32,476 nt of DNA. Origin: Cytophagales bacterium. GTDB taxonomy: Bacteria > Bacteroidota > Bacteroidia > Cytophagales > Cyclobacteriaceae. The position numbers were made by a program, and so were the translations under genes. The notes beneath the pieces were generated by a model. It saw only the letters and a list, made by a program, of their open reading frames with translations, was not told the origin of the DNA and searched no databases. The stretch spans positions 1-32,476 of the forward strand of contig JANYHI010000081.1 in the NCBI GenBank assembly GCA_025359125.1. Reading direction: 5' to 3'. The first letter of the stretch is position 1. Each line of letters begins with the position of its first letter. Below, piece after piece: positions 8,862-17,930 of this stretch.

Positions 8862-11081
8862 ATGGAGTTGACAACAATTTTTAGACTTCTCTTTGCTCGT
8901 AAATGGATTTTGATAATCATTCCGTTGGTTGCAGCCGTGTTGGCTTACGTGTTCTCACTTGGCACCGAAAAAAAATATCGTTCTTCTGCTTTGTTAAGTA
9001 CTGGTTTCACAACTAATGAAGGAATACAAATTACCGAAGAACGTGTTGACTTATGGGCAGCAGGAGTAAAGTTTGACAACATGATCCAGAAGATGAACTC
9101 TGAACAAGTCATAGGCTTGCTTTCGTATCATCTCATGATTCATGATCTTACTGAAAAGATACCTTTTCGTCAATTTAGTAGAGGCAATGAGAAAAAGCTC
9201 GAACTTTCAAAAGCTGAAGCGGAAGCAATGGTTGTTATTTTCAAGGAGAAACTTGAAAAGATGGAATTGCTTTCATCTTTTGACGATCGGGAGAAAGAAC
9301 TAATAGCATGGATGGAGCGATTTGGTTACAATGGGTGGATGTTGAAAAGTAATCTCAGTATCAAGCGAACTGGATCAACCGATTTTGTGGATGTAAGTTT
9401 TGTATCAGAAAGCCCTCAATTATCTGCTTTTGTAGTAAATAAGTTGAGTGATGAATTTATCCGCTTCGATAGTTCTCTCAAATCTAATAACTCAAGTGAA
9501 TCCGTTAAATTTTTTGCCGATATCGTTGCTGAAAAGAAAAAAATTATTGAAGATAAAGCAGCTTTTTTAGAACGCTTTAAAGCTAGCAATAATGTAACGG
9601 GTCAGGAGTTTACAGAACTCAAATCTTCACAGGTGGTAAGCTACGAGTTGTTAAGACAAGAAAAAGCAGATGACATTATTTCTAAACAGTTACAGCTATT
9701 GAATGTAGAGAAACAACTAAACGGGATGGGAGGAGCAGTGGTTAATGATAATCGCGAAACAGGAGAAAAGATTATTCAGGTTCGCTCGAAAATCAATGAG
9801 CTCAATCAAATTTATGTGAGCAATGGTTCTAACGATAAGCAATTGGAGGAAACCATTAATAAATTGAGAGTGGAGTTGCAAAAGGAAATGAATAAAATGG
9901 TAATTTCAGATCCTACCCAAGCCGCTACAAGGCTATCCAAAGATGTTTTGTTGGCGAAGAAGAACCAATTGGAATTGGAATTGCAAATTGCTCAAAACAG
10001 TCTCAACTCATTAGAGATTACCATAAATAACCTTCGTGGGAGTGTATTCTCATCTGCGTCTAAAAAATCCACTATTGAATCATTGGAAAAAGAATTGGAG
10101 CGAGCCAATGATGAATATTTAAAAGCAGCAGAAAAATATAATACAGAAAGAAATAAATCTCTCCTCTCGCAAAGTCCGATTAAAGTATCACAACGAGGAC
10201 AACCCAATGGATCGCCTGAATCATCAAAGAGAGTATTAATCATCGGCATGGCTTATATGGCTAGCTTGGCATTGTGTGTATTTGTAATTTTAGGTGTCGA
10301 GTTCATAGATCAAAAATTAAAGACGCCTTCTAAGTTCCAGACATATTGTGATTTGAAACTATTAGGCTGGATCAATAAAGTTGAAACGAAAGGTTTAGAT
10401 CTTAAGTCGCTTTTTAAGAGCAAATCGAGCGATGAAGCTACAGAGAACTTCAAACAGTTTTTGAGAAAAATCCGATTTGAGATTGAGAGCTCTGGAGCTA
10501 AAATAATATTGGTAACAAGCACAAAGTCGGGCGAGGGTAAGACGTTTATCATACTATCTCTTGCATACTCACTAAGCCTGTTGAACAAGCGCACCTTAGT
10601 TATTGATACCAACTTTAGAAATAATTCTCTCAGTCGAATGCTGATTGCTCCTGCTACTTTTCAAAAGATGCTTCAGCAGGATGGGCAAGCAAAGCTGTTA
10701 ACTAATATAGCTGGAGAGAACAATAATACAGAGCAGAGTAATAAGAATATTATTTCTCGCACCAGCGATGCAAATATTGATGTAATTGGAAGTAGTGTAG
10801 GCTCTGACTCCCCTTCAGAAATTTTGGCTGGCAAGGACTTCGCTGGCATGATTAATCAATTGCGTAATCATTATGATTATATCATCATGGAAGGAGCTTC
10901 TCTCAATCAGTTTTCAGATTCAAAAGAGTTGCTTTCTTTTGCTGATAAAGTGCTAGCAGTTTTTTCAGCTGACTCTACATTGGGCAACGCGGATCGCGAA
11001 TCCATTGATTTCATTAAGAGTCTAAAAAATTCTTTTTTGGGAGCTATACTCAACAAAGTGGATATGAAAAATGTGGCATAA
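8862..11081 (+). CDS. Wzz/polysaccharide co-polymerase fused to a BY-kinase-like ATPase domain
   Basis: A 739-residue inner-membrane protein. Transmembrane segment 1 is at ~13-33 and segment 2 at ~457-480; the region between is largely helical/coiled-coil (about 205-440), as in chain-length regulators. The cytoplasmic end has a P-loop (STKSGEGKT, about 551-560) and a Walker A' strand (TLVIDTNFR), as in bacterial tyrosine kinases of the Wzc/CpsD class. Two differences stand out. The usual Walker B end (IIIDTPP) is IIMEGAS here, so the aspartate is replaced. The protein also ends NKVDMKNVA, with no C-terminal tyrosine cluster. It may bind nucleotide without autophosphorylating. By family, it controls length or export of a surface polysaccharide. 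The next gene follows after 9 bases. Confidence 0.85.
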   Translation: MELTTIFRLLFARKWILIIIPLVAAVLAYVFSLGTEKKYRSSALLSTGFTTNEGIQITEERVDLWAAGVKFDNMIQKMNSEQVIGLLSYHLMIHDLTEKIPFRQFSRGNEKKLELSKAEAEAMVVIFKEKLEKMELLSSFDDREKELIAWMERFGYNGWMLKSNLSIKRTGSTDFVDVSFVSESPQLSAFVVNKLSDEFIRFDSSLKSNNSSESVKFFADIVAEKKKIIEDKAAFLERFKASNNVTGQEFTELKSSQVVSYELLRQEKADDIISKQLQLLNVEKQLNGMGGAVVNDNRETGEKIIQVRSKINELNQIYVSNGSNDKQLEETINKLRVELQKEMNKMVISDPTQAATRLSKDVLLAKKNQLELELQIAQNSLNSLEITINNLRGSVFSSASKKSTIESLEKELERANDEYLKAAEKYNTERNKSLLSQSPIKVSQRGQPNGSPESSKRVLIIGMAYMASLALCVFVILGVEFIDQKLKTPSKFQTYCDLKLLGWINKVETKGLDLKSLFKSKSSDEATENFKQFLRKIRFEIESSGAKIILVTSTKSGEGKTFIILSLAYSLSLLNKRTLVIDTNFRNNSLSRMLIAPATFQKMLQQDGQAKLLTNIAGENNNTEQSNKNIISRTSDANIDVIGSSVGSDSPSEILAGKDFAGMINQLRNHYDYIIMEGASLNQFSDSKELLSFADKVLAVFSADSTLGNADRESIDFIKSLKNSFLGAILNKVDMKNVA

Positions 11082-11090
11082 TCTCGGAAT

Positions 11091-11642
11091 ATGAATAGGT
11101 TTTTGTGTGCTATTCTAATTGTCTTGTTTCTAGTCATTATTTCTGGAGTGATCATATACCAGTTTTTCTTACCAACTATTATTGCTCAGTCCGTTGCCAC
11201 AGAACAATTACCTTCATTTATTCCGCACCGCATTAAGGTTAAAATTGAAAAAGTTAATAGACCCTTGAATGAAAACGCTCGGCAAGTAATTGCAACCATT
11301 CATAAGTCAGGTATCACGTTTGAACAAATCATAAAAGCTATTGACGATGCTAGAGAAGAGCAAGCCTATGCGATGCTCGATGAGCTAAACCGCACTAAGA
11401 TCACGGATGTTGATCAGGTTTTTGATTTGGGTAAGAAATATTTCCCTGTTGATTTTGATGTCGAAATCTTTCGCGAAGTGTATCGTAAAAAAGTAACGCT
11501 GCCTTTGGTTGAGAAGGCCATTCGCTATGCCAATAAGTATAAGTACGAAAAGCTTATGGACGCCAAAACGGCCAAAGAGACCGCAAAAAAAATATTGAAA
11601 GCCAAGGAAGAGGAGTTTAATAGAATAATATCTAAACCATAA
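11091..11642 (+). CDS. Small membrane-anchored protein of unknown function
   Basis: I do not recognise this 183-residue protein. It has one N-terminal hydrophobic segment (residues ~5-30) that could be a signal anchor, then a charged, mostly helical domain with no cysteines or clear motif. The last ~45 residues are lysine-rich (KYKYEKLMDAKTAKETAKK). It begins 9 bases after the Wzz-like gene and probably shares its transcript, so a role at the inner membrane in polysaccharide assembly or export is possible, but this rests only on position. No hairpin terminator is evident just after it, and I see nothing else in 11643-11791 apart from a run of nine T at about 11681. Confidence 0.75.
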   Translation: MNRFLCAILIVLFLVIISGVIIYQFFLPTIIAQSVATEQLPSFIPHRIKVKIEKVNRPLNENARQVIATIHKSGITFEQIIKAIDDAREEQAYAMLDELNRTKITDVDQVFDLGKKYFPVDFDVEIFREVYRKKVTLPLVEKAIRYANKYKYEKLMDAKTAKETAKKILKAKEEEFNRIISKP

Positions 11643-11791
11643 TTCCATGGTTTAATTATTTTAGGATCCAGACGGGGACGTTTTTTTTTGATTGAGTTCT
11701 AGTCTGCAATTTTACTGCGGTAACGGCAATGGTTGGAGTTATAAGATTGTTCGCGTTGGGTTAGATGATAGCAGAGGTCATTTATTGCCTT

Positions 11792-11819
11792 GAAAAAAAT
11801 AAAACCCTCATTGCGAGGG
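11792..11819 (-). terminator. Rho-independent terminator of the tRNA-Glu unit
   Basis: On the minus strand, CCCTC-GCAAT-GAGGG forms a 5-bp stem (11805-11809 with 11815-11819) followed by TTTTATTTTTTT. It lies 17 bases past the tRNA 3' end and in the correct orientation for it. Confidence 0.75.
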
Positions 11820-11836
11820 CTTTAAGTTAATTTCTG

Positions 11837-11908
11837 TAGTCCCAACGGGAATCGAACCCGTGTTACCAGAATGAAAATCTGGTGTCCTAACCCCTAGACG
11901 ATGGGACC
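11837..11908 (-). tRNA. tRNA-Glu (anticodon TTC)
   Basis: The minus strand folds as a full cloverleaf of 72 bases. Acceptor arms are GGTCCCA and TGGGACT (first pair G-T); the D arm is GTCTAGGGGTTAGGAC; the anticodon stem CCAGA/TCTGG holds a 7-base loop TTTTCAT with TTC at positions 34-36; the T arm is ACGGG-TTCGATT-CCCGT; the discriminator base is A. The 3' CCA is not encoded. No other tRNA is next to it. Confidence 0.97.
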
Positions 11909-11927
11909 GTCTTTCTGTAAGAGGGCG

Positions 11928-11958
11928 CAAATATAGATTCCTACATTTGATTTGCAAA
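11928..11958 (-). promoter_or_regulatory. Promoter of the tRNA-Glu gene (Bacteroidota -33/-7 type)
   Basis: On the minus strand, TTTG (11955-11958), a 19-base spacer and TATATTTG (11928-11935) match the Bacteroidota sigma-factor consensus TTTG-N19-TAnnTTTG exactly. The -7 element ends 19 bases before the tRNA 5' end, leaving a short leader. Confidence 0.8.
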
Positions 11959-11998
11959 CCGTAGCGGTAAAAAAGTTAAAGAAACTGAACTCCTCACA

Positions 11999-12029
11999 TT
12001 GGTTTTGGCTTCCAAGTAGTATAATTTTA
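11999..12029 (+). promoter_or_regulatory. Probable gap promoter
   Basis: TTGG (11999-12002), a 19-base spacer and TAATTTTA (12022-12029) match the Bacteroidota consensus except for one base in each element. The start codon lies 27 bases downstream of the -7 element. Confidence 0.55.
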
Positions 12030-12044
12030 GGTCTTAACATTTAA

Positions 12045-13055
<1,011 letters not shown>

Positions 13056-13067
13056 TTCTCTTTTAAA

Positions 13068-13105
13068 AATGTCTTGCCTCAAATTTTAGGGCAAGACATT
13101 TTTTT
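13068..13105. terminator. Strong bidirectional terminator between gap and the minus-strand oxidoreductase
   Basis: A perfect 11-bp stem, AATGTCTTGCC (13068-13078) with GGCAAGACATT (13090-13100), has an 11-base loop. It is followed on the plus strand by a T run (13099-13105) and on the minus strand by ATTTTTAAAA. It can end gap and also the convergent gene that stops at 13137. Confidence 0.88.
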
Positions 13106-13136
13106 GTAATCAACGCTTGTAGTTACAGCAATTTTT

Positions 13137-14264
13137 TTAATCTGAACTTGTAACAGAGTAAATAACACCTCTTTCTTTCAGGTAGTTAATTACAAATTTA
13201 AAATGATCTTCTTCTTCACCTAAGAATTCTGGAGGGCTAATTCCTTTGCGGGAGTAATGTCCATTCATTACCAGATGTACGGCAGCAGTACACGTATAAC
13301 CCGTGGTGCGCGCCATGGAAAGTGTGCCGGTGGACTTCTCAGTTTTATCTAATAAGTTATATTGATACGTTTTTGCTTTCCCATTCTCTTCACCCATCAT
13401 TTTAATTCGCATCACGGTAAATTCTTCCTCGCCTGGCTTCAATTTCCATTTAGGAAACAGCAACTTGGCTGTTACATCAATCGGGCGAACTTTAACGCCT
13501 CTCACGTCCATCTCTCCGTAGGAGAAGAACCCCGCCTCGCGCATCACCCTCAGGTATTCTATACATCCCGGATAACGGAGAGTTTTTTCAATCATGTTGG
13601 GTATGTTCGGCATGGTTTTAATAAGCGATCGCAACCCATCCGAGTTCCAAGATTCGAGCGTGCCCACACCATCAAAATGAATAAGCTCCGGATCGGAAAG
13701 TGCTTCCTTCACTATCATCGCACTGTTTTGAACGTATCGTGCAGGGCGAATATATTCTTCAATCACATCAATAGGAGAGAAGACAGCTTTATATTCAAAC
13801 GGCCACTCGCGCACCACTGGTAAGCCACCCACTAAGCATTCGTAGGTGTTTATTTTCATGCGTTTATGGTGGTAGCCAAGAATGATGTTTCCCATACCAG
13901 GTGCCACACCACAATCGGTAACTACAGTTACATTTTTCTTTTTGGCAAGTTCGTCCAGTTGAAAAGGGTCTTCGGGAAAAAAAGAAATGTCAACCATGTT
14001 TTTTTTCGCTTCGATTACTGTCTTCACAGTTTGGAGGCCCATAAAGCCCGGCACAGCTCCTACTACTAAATCGAAAGGCAGGATAGTAGAAGCTAGAAGC
14101 TGAAGATTAGAAAAGTCTAATTTTTGAGTTTTGATGCCGTGCTTGCTTATTTCTGCTAGACTTTGCTCGTTGATGTCTGCAGAAGTGACATCAAAATGAC
14201 TAGCTAAATCAATAGCCATTGCTTTGCCAACTAAACCGGCACCTAAAACAATAATTTTTTTCAT
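13137..14264 (-). CDS. Saccharopine dehydrogenase-like oxidoreductase
   Basis: A 375-residue protein with an N-terminal Rossmann motif (VLGAGLVGKAMA, residues 7-17) and the usual flow of the saccharopine dehydrogenase / lysine-ketoglutarate reductase family: VVGAVPGFMG, then TDCGVAPGMGNIILG, then ARTTGYTCTAAVHL near the C-terminus. Family enzymes handle NAD(P)-linked cleavage or formation of saccharopine-type imino acids in lysine catabolism; some members have other amino-acid substrates. I cannot assign the exact substrate. It follows the MaoC-like gene by 23 bases on the same strand, so the two are probably one transcript ending at the hairpin at 13068-13105. A long open frame on the opposite strand (13362-13823) is a shadow. 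Confidence 0.85.
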   Translation of the reverse strand: MKKIIVLGAGLVGKAMAIDLASHFDVTSADINEQSLAEISKHGIKTQKLDFSNLQLLASTILPFDLVVGAVPGFMGLQTVKTVIEAKKNMVDISFFPEDPFQLDELAKKKNVTVVTDCGVAPGMGNIILGYHHKRMKINTYECLVGGLPVVREWPFEYKAVFSPIDVIEEYIRPARYVQNSAMIVKEALSDPELIHFDGVGTLESWNSDGLRSLIKTMPNIPNMIEKTLRYPGCIEYLRVMREAGFFSYGEMDVRGVKVRPIDVTAKLLFPKWKLKPGEEEFTVMRIKMMGEENGKAKTYQYNLLDKTEKSTGTLSMARTTGYTCTAAVHLVMNGHYSRKGISPPEFLGEEEDHFKFVINYLKERGVIYSVTSSD

Positions 14265-14287
14265 GCGAGAAGCTATTTTGTGTCGAT

Positions 14288-14770
14288 CTATTTAAAGTGA
14301 TATAAAAAAATTAGAAGGCCATTAAAGGCAGGCTTTGGATTATCTTTAATCTCTAGGGTTACATCTACTTCAAATTTAGTAATACCTCTTAAGTTCAAAA
14401 TAGAATGAAGTCGAGCACGCAAACGCACTTCTTGATTTACCAATACGGGCTGATTGAACTTAAATTTTTCAATACCATAGTTGATCATCATCTTAATATT
14501 TTTAAACTCAGCGATCTGATCCCACAAGTGTGGAACTAATGATAGCGTCAGGTAGCCATGAGCAATAGTAGTTTTAAAAGTTGTTTCGGTAGCAGCTCGT
14601 GCAGGATCGGTGTGGATCCATTGATGATCTAAGGTAGCATCGGCAAATTGATTGATTTGACTTTGTGTTATTTGAATGTACTGCGATACACCCAATTCTT
14701 TGCCTGCGTAAGTAGCAAATTCATCGTGACTACTAATAATTAATGGGCTCATATTAAATTTAAGATTCAC
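14288..14770 (-). CDS. MaoC-family hotdog hydratase (NodN-like)
   Basis: A protein of up to 160 residues with the MaoC/(R)-specific enoyl-CoA hydratase layout. KELGVSQYIQITQSQINQFADAT is followed by the catalytic region DHQWIHTDPARA (Asp48 and His53 in this numbering), then TIAHGYLTLSLVP. By family it hydrates trans-2-enoyl-CoA thioesters or related substrates in the cytoplasm. Relatives usually begin just before the segment SPLIISSHDEF, so the true start may be the internal ATG at 14752 (154 residues) and not 14770. It is the first gene of a likely pair with the saccharopine-dehydrogenase-like gene. The 202-base divergent gap to the next plus-strand gene contains a small hairpin (TCACT..AGTGA) at the start-codon region. 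Confidence 0.85.
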   Translation of the reverse strand: MNLKFNMSPLIISSHDEFATYAGKELGVSQYIQITQSQINQFADATLDHQWIHTDPARAATETTFKTTIAHGYLTLSLVPHLWDQIAEFKNIKMMINYGIEKFKFNQPVLVNQEVRLRARLHSILNLRGITKFEVDVTLEIKDNPKPAFNGLLIFLYHFK

Positions 14771-14972
14771 TAATGTAAGTGATGTTTTTTTATTTTCAAT
14801 CCTTTAATATTAAAACAGGATTTAAGCAGAGCATAATTTGTAGCCACTGATTTCATGGATTAGTTAAAAAATATCTTCGCGCAACTCCAAATTAACAAGT
14901 GTAGCAATCAGCTCTCTAAAAATAGAATGTAGAATAGTTGAATGCTGACTTATAAATTTTCAAATTTGATGA

Positions 14973-15755
14973 ATGCTTACATCATTCTGGATTATTTATC
15001 TGAAGGGTTTTTTGATGGTGATGTTGTTGCTCACCTTAGTTTGGATTGCCAGTGTAAAAATGGTTAACGCCAGCATTGTAGATCCGTTTTGGGGATTGGG
15101 ATTTGTGCTTCTAGCGATTTATTATTACCTGAATACAGAAGGTGATCTTAGGAGAGATGTGGTGTTGGCACTATGTTCTATTTGGGGTTTGCGATTGTTT
15201 GCCTACCTCTTTTGGAGGAATATTGGTAAGCCTGAAGATTATCGGTATGTACAATTCAGGAAACACTTCGGAGCGGAGCGCTATTGGTGGTTCAGTTTCT
15301 TTCAAGTGTTTTTGTTGCAAGGCATTTTACTTTGGTTGATTTCCGCCCCACTTCTGTCTGCACAATATAAATCTCCAAATTCGTTTGGCTGGATAGATAT
15401 TATTGCTTGCATTTTTTGGTTGATTGGATTTGCTTTTGAAGCCGGAGGCGATTATCAGTTGGTAAAATTTAAATCGAACTCCACCAACAAGGGAAAAGTT
15501 TTGGATACAGGCTTTTGGAAATACACTCGTCATCCCAATTATTTTGGTGATACGTGCGTTTGGTGGGGCTTTACCCTTTTCTCTATAGCGGCAGGAAATT
15601 ACTGGGCAATTTTAAGTGCTGCTCTTATGACAGTTCTGTTGGTAAAAGTTTCAGGTGTATCTTTATTGGAGAAAGCATTGAAGCAAAATAAGCCGCAGTA
15701 CAATGAATATATTCAAAAAACATCTTCTTTTTTTCCGTGGCTGCCCAAGAAATAA
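14973..15755 (+). CDS. DUF1295 / steroid 5-alpha-reductase-like membrane protein
   Basis: A 260-residue polytopic membrane protein with about six or seven hydrophobic segments. The C-terminal part carries the family core: KGKVLDTGFWKYTRHPNYFG followed by DTCVWWGF (residues ~177-200), the same TRHPNYFGD core seen in DUF1295 and isoprenylcysteine methyltransferase/5-alpha-reductase-fold proteins. Some relatives reduce double bonds in lipids or fatty acyl chains with NADPH; the substrate here is unknown. An ATG four bases upstream is out of frame. The next gene's likely start lies 2 bases after this stop, so they are probably cotranscribed. Confidence 0.87.
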   Translation: MLTSFWIIYLKGFLMVMLLLTLVWIASVKMVNASIVDPFWGLGFVLLAIYYYLNTEGDLRRDVVLALCSIWGLRLFAYLFWRNIGKPEDYRYVQFRKHFGAERYWWFSFFQVFLLQGILLWLISAPLLSAQYKSPNSFGWIDIIACIFWLIGFAFEAGGDYQLVKFKSNSTNKGKVLDTGFWKYTRHPNYFGDTCVWWGFTLFSIAAGNYWAILSAALMTVLLVKVSGVSLLEKALKQNKPQYNEYIQKTSSFFPWLPKK

Positions 15756-15757
15756 TT

Positions 15758-16192
15758 ATGAGTACAAAGTTGGGTGTTGAAATAAAAGAGCCGCTTGTTA
15801 AACCAAAAGTAGATATAGATACGCTTACTTCAATTGATCCGGCAACTTTAGAAGATTCTTTCGTATATGTGCATTGTCACTTTAAAAATAATTCTGAAGA
15901 TATGCTCATTCGCATCTGGCGAACTACATTTTTGATTGATAAAGATTCGGCTACTCGCTCTCAATTACTCCATGCAGAAAATATTTCTTTTGCTCCGCAA
16001 TGGACGATCGTTCCCCGAAAGCCAACCGGCCAGACAGGTGGAGGAGATTTTACTTTTTTGTTGATTTTTAGTGGCTTGCCAAAAAGTTGTTTGGTGTTTG
16101 ATATGGTAGAAGAGATTTCACAGCCAGGTGGTTTTCATATCAAGAGCATCAAACGAAATGAAACAGATGTTTACCATATTGATATTCCTTAA
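15758..16192 (+). CDS. Small soluble protein of unknown function
   Basis: I do not recognise a named family. The frame is open upstream, but the ATG at 15758 (MSTKLGVEIKEPL) is the sensible start, since it lies just past the stop of the preceding gene; this gives 144 residues. No signal peptide or membrane segment is seen. The sequence looks like a compact beta-rich domain (EDSFVYVHCHFKN, IRIWRTTFLID, FAPQWTIVPRKP, FTFLLIFSGLPKSC, DVYHIDIP). It sits between the DUF1295 gene and the aminotransferase-like gene with 2- and 11-base gaps, so it is likely cotranscribed with both. Any role in the same pathway is inference only. Confidence 0.75.
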   Translation: MSTKLGVEIKEPLVKPKVDIDTLTSIDPATLEDSFVYVHCHFKNNSEDMLIRIWRTTFLIDKDSATRSQLLHAENISFAPQWTIVPRKPTGQTGGGDFTFLLIFSGLPKSCLVFDMVEEISQPGGFHIKSIKRNETDVYHIDIP

Positions 16193-16203
16193 ATATTTGC
16201 GCT

Positions 16204-17475
16204 ATGATTAACAGAAGAGAAGTTTTAAAGTATTTGGGTCTTTCGGCCGTTACGCTCTCGGGCATTAAGGCAGGTGCTACAGACTTATCGCCCGTTTTGT
16301 TGGATGACAAGGATCCTAATTATTGGGACAATGTGCGCGATCAGTTTATGCTTAGTAAGGATAAAGTTTTTTTTAATTGTGGAACGGTGGGCGTAATGCC
16401 GCGTGCCGTTTTTGAAAAATTAGAAGAACACTCACGCTTCCTTGCTACGCATGTGGCCGAGTGGGAATACAAAGACGATAACAAAGAACAGTTTATCAGT
16501 GGTTACAATAATTTAATTCCGATACGAACCAAAGTTGGAAAACTGTTGAATTGCGATGTAGGTGAGATTGCCATGACAGATAACGTAACGAATGGCATGA
16601 GTTACATCGCGAATGGCATTACCCTCCAACCAGGCGATGAGATTTTAACCACCGATCAAGAACATGGCGGAGGTCAATCATCGTGGAAGTTGAAAGAAAA
16701 AAGATTTGGAGCGGTTTTTAAAACTGTGGCTATTGGCAAGCCCATCACCAGTTCATCTGAAGTGTATGACACAATTATTAAGGCCTTTACACCTAAAACA
16801 AAAGTGTTAATGCTCTCGCACATGATTTCGGGTAGCGGTGCCATTTTACCTGTAAAAGAGTTATGCGCAGAAGCAAAGAAGCGTGGAATATTTACCGTGC
16901 TGGATGGAGCACAAACCATTGGGCAGATAAAAGTTGACTTAAAAGATATTGATTGCGATGCGTATGTAGGATGCTTTCATAAATGGATGGGCGCGCCAAC
17001 AGGCACAGGTTTTATGTTTGTGAAGGCAGATAAGCTGAAAGACTTATGGATTACCGTGGCCAGCTACCGATGGGATGATCATGCCGATGAGGGATTTAGA
17101 TTTACACAACGCGGCACTGGTAATTTTTCTATTTTGTTGGCGCTTGAGGTAGCATTGGATTTTCATTTTCAGCTAGGACCTGATAAAATATACGACCGAA
17201 TTAAATTTTTGGGCGATCGCTTGCGCACAGGATTAAAGCAAAACAAAAAAGTAAAACTATTTTCACCAAAGGAAGATGCCATGTGTGCAGGAATCTCTCT
17301 TTATACAATTGAAGGATTAACAGGAGCAAAAATTCAAGATGCTTATTGGGCAAAAGCTAAGATGCGCCCTCGTTCGCAAGGCGATGTTTACGGGGTAAGG
17401 CACTCTACTCATATTTTTAATAGCGAAACCGAAATTGATAGAGCCATTCAAATAGTGAATCAGTTATCGGCTTAA
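16204..17475 (+). CDS. Tat-exported class V aminotransferase-fold PLP enzyme
   Basis: A 423-residue protein. It starts with a twin-arginine-like signal (NRREVLKYLGLSAVTLSG, then a small-residue stretch to about residue 26). The enzyme body fits the class V aminotransferase / cysteine desulfurase / isopenicillin-N epimerase group: FFNCGTVGVMP, TDNVTNGMSYIANGI, TTDQEHGGG, VLDGAQTIGQIKVD (Asp234, PLP nitrogen partner) and VGCFHKWMGAPTGTGF with Lys260 as the PLP Schiff-base lysine. All key residues are present, so it should be active. Export of a folded, cofactor-loaded enzyme through Tat would explain the signal. The substrate is unknown. The stop is 14 bases from the 3' end of the convergent DoxX-like gene. 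Confidence 0.85.
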   Translation: MINRREVLKYLGLSAVTLSGIKAGATDLSPVLLDDKDPNYWDNVRDQFMLSKDKVFFNCGTVGVMPRAVFEKLEEHSRFLATHVAEWEYKDDNKEQFISGYNNLIPIRTKVGKLLNCDVGEIAMTDNVTNGMSYIANGITLQPGDEILTTDQEHGGGQSSWKLKEKRFGAVFKTVAIGKPITSSSEVYDTIIKAFTPKTKVLMLSHMISGSGAILPVKELCAEAKKRGIFTVLDGAQTIGQIKVDLKDIDCDAYVGCFHKWMGAPTGTGFMFVKADKLKDLWITVASYRWDDHADEGFRFTQRGTGNFSILLALEVALDFHFQLGPDKIYDRIKFLGDRLRTGLKQNKKVKLFSPKEDAMCAGISLYTIEGLTGAKIQDAYWAKAKMRPRSQGDVYGVRHSTHIFNSETEIDRAIQIVNQLSA

Positions 17476-17489
17476 ATGTAGGGCTAATT

Positions 17490-17864
17490 TTATTTTCTAT
17501 TACTCCAAGCCCAATAAATTAGCAGCGGATGAACGATAACTAATCTTATCCAACCTATCCATGTTGCTACACAAAGTACATCGGGTATGCAGTTGTTGAT
17601 TTGAATAAAATAAATATGAGAGGGAATAAAAGCTATTAGCATAGCAATAATTGCGAAGGCGGCAATTTGTTGTGTTTTGTTGAAAAGAAGAGCTGCCGCC
17701 AAAACTATTTCTATACAACCACTTATCAAATTGATTAGCTCATGATAGGGCAAGTAATCTGGAATTAACGGAAGATAAAATTCAGGATTAATAAAATGGT
17801 TGATACCTGCCGCAAGATAGAAGACTATCATCGCGACTTTGCTAAAACGAAGGGAAGATATCAT
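17490..17864 (-). CDS. DoxX-like small integral membrane protein
   Basis: A 124-residue protein with four hydrophobic segments. It fits the DoxX family outline: an N-terminal FYLAAGINHFINPEFYLPLIPDYLP segment, then a helix beginning ISGCIEIVLAAALLF. Members are small inner-membrane proteins of mostly unknown function, some linked to thiosulfate:quinone oxidoreductase or oxidative stress. A second open frame inside it is a shadow. It lies 66 bases downstream of the minus-strand beta-barrel gene and may be cotranscribed with it. Confidence 0.8.
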   Translation of the reverse strand: MISSLRFSKVAMIVFYLAAGINHFINPEFYLPLIPDYLPYHELINLISGCIEIVLAAALLFNKTQQIAAFAIIAMLIAFIPSHIYFIQINNCIPDVLCVATWIGWIRLVIVHPLLIYWAWSNRK

Positions 17865-17930
17865 CTGTCAAATATAATATCCTCACTAGTTAGTAAAATA
17901 ATCAGGCTAAACTGATTTTGATTTTTACTT

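Noticed and set aside
11671-11690. Run of nine T after GGGGACG, a possible terminator for the small membrane-anchored gene
   Set aside because: I cannot form a stable stem directly before the T run.
13362-13823. Plus-strand open frame of ~150 codons
   Set aside because: It lies wholly antisense to the well-supported saccharopine-dehydrogenase-like gene and its translation resembles no protein.
14973-17475. A possible defence or toxin-antitoxin system in the small-gene cluster
   Set aside because: The products match a membrane reductase-like family and a PLP enzyme; no nuclease, toxin or antitoxin features are seen.
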